64,000 bases of DNA from an uncultured Clostridia bacterium (GTDB lineage Bacteria > Bacillota > Clostridia > Christensenellales > Aristaeellaceae). Position 1 is the first letter of the stretch. Each line of letters starts with the position of its first letter. Location: the NCBI GenBank assembly GCA_934647165.1, contig CAKUFA010000006.1:1-64000 (forward strand), written 5' to 3'. Both the position numbers and the translations under genes were made by a program. Below are positions 40,958-48,209 of this stretch, piece after piece. Below the pieces are notes generated by a model. It saw only the letters and a list, made by a program, of their open reading frames with translations, had not been told where the DNA came from and did not search any database.

Positions 40958-42003
40958 GCGGCCTGCCCCTCCTTTTCGTTCTTCTTCTCCTTGTGGAAGA
41001 CGCTGCGGAACATATTTTTCAGGAAAGGATCATTGGTAGCCAGCATCACCAGGATCAGCACCACTGCATACACCAGCATGCGATAATCCGAGAAGGCGCG
41101 CAGCATCTCCGGCAAAACGGTGAGCACCGTTGCGGCAATCACCGAGCCGCGGATGTTGCCGATGCCGCCCAGCACCACAAACACAAGCACCAGGATGGAG
41201 GTATCAAAGCGGAACTTGCTGGCCGTCACCGTAGAGAAATTCAGCCCGAACAGCGCACCGGCCATGCCTGCCAACACGGCGGACACAACAAAGGCAATCA
41301 TCTTGTACTTGGTCACCTGGATGCCGACAGATTCCGCAGCAATGCGGTTGTCGCGGCAAGCCATGATGGCGCGGCCCGTGCGGCTGTTAATCAGGTTGAG
41401 CACCACAAAGAGCGTGAACAGGATCAATGCAAAACCCATGGTGAAGGTAGAAATCTTTGCAATGCCCGTAACGCCGATGGGACCGTTGACAATCAGCTTG
41501 CCCGGAAGATTCGGGTTAAGAAAGCTCACACTCAGCGTGCCGCCATCCAAAGACACATACAGGCAGTTGAGCACGTTGCGGATAATTTCGCCAAAGGCCA
41601 GCGTCACAATCGCCAGATAGTCGCCGCGGAGCCGGAGCACGGGAATGCCGATCAGCACGCCCGCAATGCCCGCAAACGCACCGCCTACAAGAAGCGCAGC
41701 CAACAGCCGCACCACTTCGTTTTCCATCTGGAACGCCGCCAGCAGCCACGCGGACACGATGGTGCCCGTGAAAGCGCCGATGCTCATGAAGCCCGCATGA
41801 CCCAGGCTCAGTTCCCCGGAGATGCCCACCGTCAGGTTCAGGGAAACCGCCATCACCACGTACACGCAAATCGGCACCAGCTGTCCCTTGAAAGAGCGGG
41901 ACATCATTTTGTTGCCAATCAGAATTTGGCAAACCACAAAGGCCGCAATCACCAGGCCATAGGTGATGAGATTGCTCACCAGGATTTTCTTTGTTCTTTT
42001 CAT
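40954..42003 (-). CDS. livM: Branched-chain amino acid ABC transporter permease LivM
   Basis: Membrane permease with about nine to ten hydrophobic segments, 349 residues. The LivM pattern is clear: SLNLTVGISGELSLGHAGFMSIGAF, RLRGDYLAIVTLAFGEIIRNVLN, RAIMACRDNRIAAESVGIQVTKYK and VLGGIGNIRGSVIAATVLTVLPEMLR. The ATG at 42003 follows GAGGTGG; the frame extends to 42027. Overlaps livG. Confidence 0.95.
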   Translation of the reverse strand: MKRTKKILVSNLITYGLVIAAFVVCQILIGNKMMSRSFKGQLVPICVYVVMAVSLNLTVGISGELSLGHAGFMSIGAFTGTIVSAWLLAAFQMENEVVRLLAALLVGGAFAGIAGVLIGIPVLRLRGDYLAIVTLAFGEIIRNVLNCLYVSLDGGTLSVSFLNPNLPGKLIVNGPIGVTGIAKISTFTMGFALILFTLFVVLNLINSRTGRAIMACRDNRIAAESVGIQVTKYKMIAFVVSAVLAGMAGALFGLNFSTVTASKFRFDTSILVLVFVVLGGIGNIRGSVIAATVLTVLPEMLRAFSDYRMLVYAVVLILVMLATNDPFLKNMFRSVFHKEKKNEKEGQAA

Positions 42004-42013
42004 GTGCGCCACC

Positions 42014-42898
42014 TCACACTTTCTCACGCACGGGCTTGCCCAGCAACCCCTGCGGCTTCACCAGCAGCACCACAATCAGCACCGCGAACACAATGGCGTC
42101 GCCCAGTTCCGTGGAAATATAGGCTTTGCCCAGAATTTCGATGATGCCCAGCAGAATGCCGCCGATCATAGCGCCGGGAATGGAACCGATGCCGCCGAAA
42201 ACGGCCGCTGTGAACGCCTTGATGCCCGGCATGGAACCAGTGGTAGGCGTGAGGGTAGGATAAGCCGTGCAAAGCAGCACGCCTGCAATGGCTGCAAGCG
42301 CCGAACCAATGGCAAAGGTGATGGAGATCGTGACATTCACATTGATGCCCATCAATTCTGCCGCACCCTTATCCTCGGCAACGCCGCGCATGGCCTTGCC
42401 CATCTTGGTTTTGTCGGTAAAGAGTGTCAGCGCCACCATGATTACAACGCTCACTGCCACAGTCAGCACGGTATTGCCGCTGATTTGCAGCTGGCCGCCA
42501 AAGAGCGACACCATGCCCAAATTCACCACTGCGGGGAAAATTTTGGGGTTGGAACCCCACAGAAGCAGCGCCGAGTTCTGCAGCAGATAGCTCATGCCGA
42601 TGGCGGTAATCAGCACTGCCAGCGAGGACGCCTGGCGCAGGGGTTTATACGCAAGCCGCTCAATCACAACGCCCAGCAGCGCGCATACAACGACGGCAGC
42701 CAGAATGGCTACATAGGGAGGCAACCCCAAATAATTCATGCAGCAGAAGGTAACGTAAGCGCCAATCATGATGACGTCACCATGGGCAAAATTCAGCATC
42801 TTCGCAATGCCGTACACCATGGTGTACCCCAGTGCAATGATGGCGTAGACGCTGCCCAGACTGATACCGTTGCATAGATACGAAAGCAGCGAAATCAT
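42014..42898 (-). CDS. livH: Branched-chain amino acid ABC transporter permease LivH
   Basis: Second permease of the liv importer, 294 residues with about eight hydrophobic segments. Motifs: GISLGSVYAIIALGYTMVYGIAKMLNFAHGDVIMIGAY at the start, AVAEDKGAAELMGINVNV, and the late AVFGGIGSIPGAMIGGILLGIIE. The ATG at 42898 fits the family start; the frame is open to 42982. It ends 10 bases before livM. Confidence 0.95.
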   Translation of the reverse strand: MISLLSYLCNGISLGSVYAIIALGYTMVYGIAKMLNFAHGDVIMIGAYVTFCCMNYLGLPPYVAILAAVVVCALLGVVIERLAYKPLRQASSLAVLITAIGMSYLLQNSALLLWGSNPKIFPAVVNLGMVSLFGGQLQISGNTVLTVAVSVVIMVALTLFTDKTKMGKAMRGVAEDKGAAELMGINVNVTISITFAIGSALAAIAGVLLCTAYPTLTPTTGSMPGIKAFTAAVFGGIGSIPGAMIGGILLGIIEILGKAYISTELGDAIVFAVLIVVLLVKPQGLLGKPVREKV

Positions 42899-42968
42899 AC
42901 TCCACAACCTCTCCCTCGTCGTTTTCTTGCGTTTTTCTTTCCGCGCCATTGCTTGAAAATATGCACAG

Positions 42969-43024
42969 AAGGTAACCAGCATCAGTCACCCGCAGTTCTT
43001 GGGCTGATTGATGCTGATTACCTT
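42969..43024 (-). promoter_or_regulatory. Long stem-loop between livJ and livH
   Basis: Two 20-base arms (AAGGTAACCAGCATCAGTCA and the near-complement) pair at 18 positions around a 16-base loop. It precedes livH by about 70 bases and may set the ratio of binding protein to permease or shield mRNA ends. Confidence 0.6.
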
Positions 43025-43048
43025 TCGCTGCGCTTATCTTCCTGCGGT

Positions 43049-43100
43049 AATGACGACGAAAGCCGCCCGATCTCCGCCAAAGCAGAAGTCGGGCGGCTTT
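43049..43100 (-). terminator. Hairpin after livJ
   Basis: GAAAGCCGCCCGA and TCGGGCGGCTTTC pair perfectly around an 18-base loop, 12 bases after the livJ stop. No T-run, so it is likely to be a partial terminator or a 3'-end stabiliser. Confidence 0.6.
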
Positions 43101-43111
43101 CATCATTCAAA

Positions 43112-44245
43112 TTAGTCCATCAGCTCGTAAGCGCCGCTCTTGATAACGTATACCTTCGGCGCCTTGTTGACCTCGCCGTTGGAAGACCAGGTGGAAACAC
43201 CGGTCAGGCCGTCCACCGTCAGAGTCTGGAACTGCTCGATCATCACATCGCAGGCATCTTCCGCCTTGGTTTCACCGGTCAGGCCAGCCTTCTGCGCAGC
43301 GTCATACAGGGCATAGATGCCGTCATAAGCATCCGCAGCAAACTGGTTGGGGGTGTCGCCATACAGGCTCTTAAACTTGGAAACGAAGTTCACGGTCTTC
43401 TCGTCAGCGCCGAAGGCAGAGAAGGGCGCCAGCAGCATCAGGTTTTCAGCCAGAGAAACGTCGAAACCTTCCATGGCCAGGATACCATCCATGCCGTCAT
43501 CGCCGAAGAAGGTAGGCGCATAGCCCATGTCCTTGGCCTGCTTGAGGATCAAGGAAGCGGGGGTATAATAAATGGGAAGGAACACCAGGTCAGCACCGGC
43601 GTCCTTGCAGGCGCTCAGCTGCACGGAGAAGTCAGCATTGTCATCCGACGCGAAAGCCTGGGCAGCCACAATCTCCAGGTTCAGCTCGGCAGCTTTCTCC
43701 TTGAAAGCATTGAAAATGCCGGTGGAATAAGCGTCGCTGCTATTGTAGATAACGCCGATCTTGGTGCCCAGCTTCTTGTCCACAATAAACTGAGCGGACA
43801 CAACACCCTGCATGGGGTCGGTGAAACACACCTGATACATGTTGTCCTTATCCGCAGTGACGGACGGAGAAGAAGCGGAAGGCGTCAGCATGAACACACG
43901 ATCCTCGTATGCCTGGGCAGAAACCGCAATGCAGGGAGCGGTGGTCACCGTGCCCAGGATAAACTGCGCACCTTTATCCAGCACATTGTTGTAGGCGTTA
44001 ATGCCCTTTTCTGCATCGTGTTCATCATCTTGCGCCATCAGTTCAATCTGCATGCCGCCCTTGGCGTTGATTTCCTCTACAGCAATTTCAGCACCATGCA
44101 GCACAGCCTGGCCATAAACGGCGGCAGCACCGGTCAGCGGTCCGATCAGGCCAATCTTATAAGTATCCTCGGCAAAAGCGACAGAGCTCATGCCAAACGC
44201 CATACTCATGGCCAAAGCAGCAGAAACCAGTTTGCGGAACTTCAT
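43112..44245 (-). CDS. livJ: Branched-chain amino acid ABC transporter substrate-binding protein
   Basis: Captures Leu/Ile/Val outside the membrane. The 377-residue product has a signal peptide (KLVSAALAMSMAFGMSSVAFAED) and a periplasmic-binding-protein type 1 fold: YKIGLIGPLTGAAAVYGQAVLHGAEIAVEEINAKGG, then SASSPSVTADKDNMYQVCFTD and FNAFKEKAAELN. Unlike most Gram-positive binding proteins it shows no lipobox Cys, so the way it stays at the cell is unclear. The ATG at 44245 follows AGGAGG. It heads the liv operon. Confidence 0.93.
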   Translation of the reverse strand: MKFRKLVSAALAMSMAFGMSSVAFAEDTYKIGLIGPLTGAAAVYGQAVLHGAEIAVEEINAKGGMQIELMAQDDEHDAEKGINAYNNVLDKGAQFILGTVTTAPCIAVSAQAYEDRVFMLTPSASSPSVTADKDNMYQVCFTDPMQGVVSAQFIVDKKLGTKIGVIYNSSDAYSTGIFNAFKEKAAELNLEIVAAQAFASDDNADFSVQLSACKDAGADLVFLPIYYTPASLILKQAKDMGYAPTFFGDDGMDGILAMEGFDVSLAENLMLLAPFSAFGADEKTVNFVSKFKSLYGDTPNQFAADAYDGIYALYDAAQKAGLTGETKAEDACDVMIEQFQTLTVDGLTGVSTWSSNGEVNKAPKVYVIKSGAYELMD

Positions 44246-44267
44246 GGTCATTCCTCCTATTAAAAAT

Positions 44268-44318
44268 GGGATGCAAGAATCACTTTTGCGTCCTGCACAT
44301 CCGTGATTCTTGCGTCCC
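44268..44318 (-). promoter_or_regulatory. Terminator-like hairpin in the livJ leader
   Basis: GGGATGCAAGAATCAC (44268-44283) and GTGATTCTTGCGTCCC (44303-44318) pair at 15 of 16 positions. On the minus strand the stem is followed by ATTTTTAATA and then the AGGAGG of livJ. A strong stem plus U-run between promoter and gene is the design of an attenuator. Confidence 0.65.
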
Positions 44319-44347
44319 ATCATACCCCCTTAACAAGGCTTCGTCAA
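44319..44347 (-). promoter_or_regulatory. Sigma-A promoter of the liv operon
   Basis: On the minus strand TTGACG (44342-44347), 17 bases, TATGAT (44319-44324). The transcript would start at about 44312, inside the first arm of the leader hairpin. Confidence 0.8.
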
Positions 44348-44440
44348 GGGTATTCATTGTTTTTTTCATGCACTTTCATTGAAAAACATGCATTTTGTTC
44401 CATGCGGACTTTTTTCGACCGAAATGTTCGATCATTCGCA

Positions 44441-44761
44441 TTACAGCATGCAGCACAGGCGAAGCAGCGGCTGAACATCGCCATCAACCCGCACTTTCCC
44501 GAACAGAAGCGCGCTCATGGGCGACACATTACCGCGCACAATATCCAGTGCCATTCTCTCGTCTGTATGAATAATGCAGGATGGATAATCATCGCCGCAC
44601 TCCTTCACGGAAACCACACCGTCTTGCAGGCGAATATCAGAGATATGCGTTCCCCAGTCCAGTCGAATCAGTTTATCCCAATCGCGCAGCTTCGCGCCAT
44701 AGGGTGCCGCCAGTGCAGGCAGATCATGCAAAAAAGCTTCCACCGTCTGATAGGGCGTCAT
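44441..44761 (-). CDS. SCP2 sterol-binding-like protein
   Basis: A 106-residue protein with the SCP2 pattern: an N-terminal helix, WGTHISDIRLQDGVVSVKECGDDYPSCIIHTDERMALDIVRGNVSPMSALLFGKVRVDGDVQPLLRL. The end (sALLFGKVRVDGDxxxLLRL) is the family hallmark. SCP2 domains bind lipids in a hydrophobic tunnel. The ATG at 44761 follows GGAGG. It is in the same direction as the LytTR-PAS gene upstream of liv, but no operon link is clear. Confidence 0.82.
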   Translation of the reverse strand: MTPYQTVEAFLHDLPALAAPYGAKLRDWDKLIRLDWGTHISDIRLQDGVVSVKECGDDYPSCIIHTDERMALDIVRGNVSPMSALLFGKVRVDGDVQPLLRLCCML

Positions 44762-44894
44762 TGCCAGTTTCCTCCATCGCAGCCGCATTCGTTTACTGTT
44801 AATTTACGACAGGTTTTCGGAAAAAGCAATGAGAACAATCTTTCGCATTTTGCTGTCACCCATTTTCAATTTCAATTTAATCTGAAAAATCCAT

Positions 44895-45617
44895 TCATAC
44901 CTTTTCGTTCCTATGATCCTTCTGCCGCTCCAGAAGCAGACAGGCGCAGTAGCCTTCCTGCGGTTGAAAGCAGTAAATCTCCAGATCTTTGTTTACTTCC
45001 GAGCTGTAATCATAGATCGTTCTTTTGCCGCCGTTAAGTGCCACATCGGCATAAGCAACCAGCCACTTTTTGTCCGCATTGGCAAATATGTCGTAGAAGG
45101 AATGGTTCAGCATCTGCTCCAGTGTTTTTCCTTCCAGCTGTTCCATGGCGCGGTTGCAATAGCGGAAGATGAAATCAATGCCCTTTCCCTGCTGATCAAA
45201 GCGCAATTCAATGATGCAAAATGCGATGGGCATCTCATCTACGATGTGCATTTTGGCAACAAGTCTTTCCTCTTCGTTCCATTTCTCCGGGTAAATGACG
45301 GTTTTCAGCCCTTTTTGATTCTGCCTGTGCTGCTCGGCATGGTTTTTGCGGCCATCGAACACCCTGCCATCCCTCATGGTATAACGCGCGCCTGTGATGT
45401 CCGCAATTTGCCGCCGTGCCAGCACATACGCGCGATTGACGCTGATGAAATCCTCCTTCGGCAGGGATAAAAGCACCTCTCGCAGTGTAAGGTACGTCAT
45501 TACTTTTCGCCCATCCATCAGGCAAATGCAGGTTTTGGCTTCTTCGCGAAGGATATACTTAATTTGTAAGGGTTCAATATCGTGCTTGGCGAAGAATTTT
45601 TCCATTTTTTCCGTCAT
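44895..45617 (-). CDS. LytTR-like DNA-binding protein with PAS domain
   Basis: A 240-residue protein. Residues 1-90 read like a LytTR domain (IKYILREEAKTCICLMDGRKVMTYLTLREVLLSLPKEDFISVNRAYVL, with the typical F-xxV-xR/NxxY pattern). Residues 115-235 look like a PAS domain (AFCIIELRFDQQGKGIDFIFRYCNRAMEQLEGKTLEQMLNHSFYDIF). No receiver or kinase domain. The order, output domain first, is unusual. It may sense a small molecule or redox state directly. The neighbouring operon is its possible target. Confidence 0.68.
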   Translation of the reverse strand: MTEKMEKFFAKHDIEPLQIKYILREEAKTCICLMDGRKVMTYLTLREVLLSLPKEDFISVNRAYVLARRQIADITGARYTMRDGRVFDGRKNHAEQHRQNQKGLKTVIYPEKWNEEERLVAKMHIVDEMPIAFCIIELRFDQQGKGIDFIFRYCNRAMEQLEGKTLEQMLNHSFYDIFANADKKWLVAYADVALNGGKRTIYDYSSEVNKDLEIYCFQPQEGYCACLLLERQKDHRNEKV

Positions 45618-45745
45618 TCGGCATACCTTCTTCAAATAAAACTTGATTACATCAAGTTTTATTTTATCAAAAACACGTCTCATATTCAACTTTTTTCAGA
45701 AAAAAAGTTTTAATTGATGAATGGAATTGAAATAAAGAATGACCC

Positions 45746-46768
45746 TCACAGTGTGCGCAAACCGCGCAGTGCCCCGCGCACGGACACCACCAGCGGCAAC
45801 ACCAGCAGCATGCCCAGCGTTCCGGCCACAATACCGCCTGCCGTGATGGCCATAAGCACAGCCAGGGGATGAAGCTTGGTTGCGGATGACAGCAACCTTG
45901 GTGAAAGGATGGTCCCCTCCAGCTGCTGCACCAGCACAATGACCCCCAGCGTCCACAGCGCAGCAGCCAATCCGCGTGGCAGCGCCAGCAGAACAGCCGG
46001 CGTTCCGGCAAGCAGCGGCCCCAGATAGGGTACCATTTCCAGTGCTCCCATCAATAACCCCATCAGCAGCCATCCGGGATGTCCAACTGCCAACAGCCCT
46101 ATCGCTGTGGCGAATCCCACTGCGCCGGAAATGAGCATCTGCCCTCGCAAAAAGCCCACCGTTTCCCGGCGCATTTCCCGCGAGGCACGCACCGCACGTC
46201 TCCGCCAGCGCACCGGTAAAAGCAGCATCAGCCACTGTGCAATGCGTTTTCTGTCCCGCAAAAGATAAAAGGCAAGCAGCGGTGCAAGAAACAACCGGCT
46301 GACGGTATTCACGGTCCGTGCTGCTGCCCCTGCCAAATAGGTCGCCGCCATGCCCGCCCATTTTCCCGCCTGGGTAAAAATTTCATCGCGCACAGGCGTC
46401 ACATCCACCCCGCGCTCCGTCAGCCATTCCTGCAGCTGCGCCAGCCATGTTTGTCCCGTTGCAATGATGCCCGGCAGCGCATCGCTCATCTGCTTCACCT
46501 GCCGTGCCAACGGCGGAATAATCCCCAATGCCAGCAAAAGCATCGCCAGTGTCAGCACTGCAAGCGCCGCAACAGATGCCGGCGTCGGCTTCAGCTTTTT
46601 TTCCAGCAGTGTGCAAATCGGCAATGCAAGCGCCATCAACACATAGCCCGCAGCCAGCTGCGCACACAATGTGCGCCACACCGGCCACCACAGCACCACG
46701 GCAGCCACGGCACACGCTCCGGCAGCGCCAATCCGCATCCACTGTATCCGGGATAATCGTGTCTCCAT
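45746..46768 (-). CDS. AI-2E family transporter (PerM/YhhQ-like permease)
   Basis: A 340-residue membrane protein with about eight hydrophobic segments. The family pattern is visible in PPLARQVKQMSDALPG, the middle VNTVSRLFLAPLLAFYLLRDRKRI, GFLRGQMLISGAVG, LMGALEMVPYLGPLLAGTPAVLLAL and the late QQLEGTILSPRLLSSATKLHPLAVL. Family members export AI-2, sodium/proton-coupled solutes or are of unknown substrate. The ATG is at 46768; the frame is open to 47101. Last gene of an overlapping unit with a PRC-barrel protein. Confidence 0.88.
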   Translation of the reverse strand: METRLSRIQWMRIGAAGACAVAAVVLWWPVWRTLCAQLAAGYVLMALALPICTLLEKKLKPTPASVAALAVLTLAMLLLALGIIPPLARQVKQMSDALPGIIATGQTWLAQLQEWLTERGVDVTPVRDEIFTQAGKWAGMAATYLAGAAARTVNTVSRLFLAPLLAFYLLRDRKRIAQWLMLLLPVRWRRRAVRASREMRRETVGFLRGQMLISGAVGFATAIGLLAVGHPGWLLMGLLMGALEMVPYLGPLLAGTPAVLLALPRGLAAALWTLGVIVLVQQLEGTILSPRLLSSATKLHPLAVLMAITAGGIVAGTLGMLLVLPLVVSVRGALRGLRTL

Positions 46769-46824
46769 GGTTGCCCCCTTACACGGCCTGGGCGGAGGAT
46801 GCATTCCCCCGCCCCAGCGTCCCT

Positions 46825-46956
46825 TCACATTTTCATATGCTTTTTCATCTGCTGCATGGTTCGGCGTGCACTCCGCCGCAGCTTCCACGCACCCGGCATC
46901 ATCATCACACCCGCGCCAAGGGCAAAGCCCATTGCACTTCCCAGGGCAAACTTCAT
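46825..46956 (-). CDS. 43-residue membrane-anchored protein
   Basis: An open frame with GAGGAGG before the ATG, overlapping the PRC-barrel stop (ATGA). The product has one hydrophobic, glycine-rich segment (FALGSAMGFALGAGVMMM) and a basic tail (KLRRSARRTMQQMKKHMKM), like a shortened YtxH-type protein. It lies between the PRC-barrel and the AI-2E family gene in the same direction. Function unknown; the coupling and ribosome site make it a real gene candidate. Confidence 0.68.
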   Translation of the reverse strand: MKFALGSAMGFALGAGVMMMPGAWKLRRSARRTMQQMKKHMKM

Positions 46957-47429
46957 GCTTCTTCACCTCCTCTGCCACGCGGTTTTTCAAGGGAGCAGCC
47001 GCACCCAAGCATGACCAGCCCTTCATCTTCCGCTGCAGAAACTGCGAAATCGCAAGCCAGCAGCCGCCCAGTAAGGAGCGATTCCGACGGCCCCAGATCA
47101 ACCTCCAGCGCAGTCACCTCGCGGCTCGCAGGATGCAGCATCACATCGGTGACATAGCCCAGCAGCATGCCGCCGGTATCCTGCACCATGCCCAAGGCAT
47201 AGTCCGCATCCTTGGGCAGTTTGCCCGGACTCTTGTCCACAATCACCGATACCTCGCCTAGGATCCGCACATCTTCTGCGCCAATCCAGCGTGCCATACC
47301 AAGCCCATGCCGCACCACCAGCCCACGAAGGAACCGTCCGTCCCGCGTCAAAACTGCCCGTTCAACCCGCGCCAGCAGCCGTCCGTTGCGCACCACGGGC
47401 AGCCCCAGCATGCTGCTCAGGCGCATCAT
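46953..47429 (-). CDS. PRC-barrel domain protein
   Basis: A 158-residue protein with two PRC-barrel-like halves: residues 1-65 (MRLSSMLGLPVVRNGRLLARVERAVLTRDGRFLRGLVV) and 75-150 (GMVQDTGGMLLGYVTDVMLHPASREVTALEVDLG). PRC barrels bind proteins or RNA and occur in RimM and in YlmC/YrrD-type sporulation-associated proteins. The double form resembles YrrD. Its ATG overlaps the stop of the 47-residue gene upstream (ATGA). Confidence 0.78.
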   Translation of the reverse strand: MMRLSSMLGLPVVRNGRLLARVERAVLTRDGRFLRGLVVRHGLGMARWIGAEDVRILGEVSVIVDKSPGKLPKDADYALGMVQDTGGMLLGYVTDVMLHPASREVTALEVDLGPSESLLTGRLLACDFAVSAAEDEGLVMLGCGCSLEKPRGRGGEEA

Positions 47430-47569
47430 AGATCATCCGCATCCTGCACGGGTTCATCATCCGGATCCCACGGTATTCCCGTCCATGAGCCCAACACGTC
47501 TGTCGGCGTTTTTTCCTGCGCTTGGTGAAGAATCGCCTCCACCATATCCCTGTGTCGTTTTGGCCGCAT
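47426..47569 (-). CDS. 47-residue conserved-looking protein
   Basis: The open frame starts at 47569 after AAAGGGGG and ends overlapping the PRC-barrel start. The product reads MRPKRHRDMVEAILHQAQE, then TPTDVLGSWTGIPWDPDDEP and VQDADDL. The DVLGSxTGxPxDxxxPxQDADDL pattern is familiar from short proteins of Clostridia, though I cannot name a family. First gene of the four-gene unit. Confidence 0.7.
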   Translation of the reverse strand: MRPKRHRDMVEAILHQAQEKTPTDVLGSWTGIPWDPDDEPVQDADDL

Positions 47570-47616
47570 GTCAGTGCCCCCTTTCAATTCCAGAATGCCC
47601 GGGAGGGAGCAATAGC

Positions 47617-47745
47617 ATGAAAGAAAAATATAGCAGCAGAGCGTTTGAGTGGCATCGGAAAAAGCATTTGGTCAAAAAGTCAGTTTTTCGATCAGTGGCA
47701 GCACGTTGCATAGCCGTCCCCGGCCGCCGCTGTTTGCTTCAATAA
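47617..47745 (+). CDS. Possible 42-residue basic protein
   Basis: A plus-strand frame with a good ribosome site (GGGAGGG, 9 bases before the ATG) encodes 42 residues rich in Lys/Arg (MKEKYSSRAFEWHRKKHLVKK...). No family is recognised. It stands alone in the gap between the 47-residue gene and the cupin and could be chance. Confidence 0.3.
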   Translation: MKEKYSSRAFEWHRKKHLVKKSVFRSVAARCIAVPGRRCLLQ

Positions 47746-47749
47746 AAAA

Positions 47750-47790
47750 AGGATGACGCATTTTTCACGCGTCATCCCACTGTGTTTTTC
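47750..47790 (+). terminator. Hairpin downstream of the 42-codon frame and the cupin
   Basis: GGATGACGC pairs with GCGTCATCC, followed on the plus strand by CACTGTGTTTTTC. It can serve either the short plus-strand frame or, reversed (AAAAAAAGG becomes a T-run), the cupin gene. Confidence 0.65.
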
Positions 47791-47852
47791 TGAAAATTTT
47801 GTCATTCAACAGGCATACCGACCCATCTGTTTGTGCCAGAAGGTCTTTCATT

Positions 47853-48182
47853 TTACTGTTCCGGTACCACCGTGAAAATGACCAGATCCTCCGCTTCATC
47901 ATTGAACGTGGCATGGGTATGTCCCTTCGGGCAGTAGTGCGCCTGTCCTGGCAGCACAACTTCCTCCCGGCCATCGCATACCACCCGCGCCTTGCCGCTC
48001 ACCACCAACAGGATCTCGCTGTTCGTTTCATGGGTGTGCATGCCGATGCTCGCCCCCTGAGGCAGGCGACCCATGGCAATACGATTCAATCCGTCAAAAT
48101 GCATGCGCATGTAAGCCGTGCCGTCACCATTCTTAAAATGCTCCATGGCCGTTTCCGGCATGTTAGGAAAATCAAGCAGCAT
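47853..48182 (-). CDS. Cupin domain protein
   Basis: A 109-residue single cupin barrel. Motif 1 reads GASIGMHTHETNSEILLVVSGKARV with two His and the Glu for metal binding; motif 2 reads GQAHYCPKGHTHATFNDE with the further His. The N-terminal part (NGDGTAYMRMHFDGLNRIAMGRLPQ) is similar to small sugar- or stress-linked cupins. The substrate is unknown. It starts 27 bases after glpK ends and may share its transcript. Confidence 0.88.
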   Translation of the reverse strand: MLLDFPNMPETAMEHFKNGDGTAYMRMHFDGLNRIAMGRLPQGASIGMHTHETNSEILLVVSGKARVVCDGREEVVLPGQAHYCPKGHTHATFNDEAEDLVIFTVVPEQ

Positions 48183-48209
48183 TCTTTCTCATCCCCTCAA
48201 TATTTTCTT

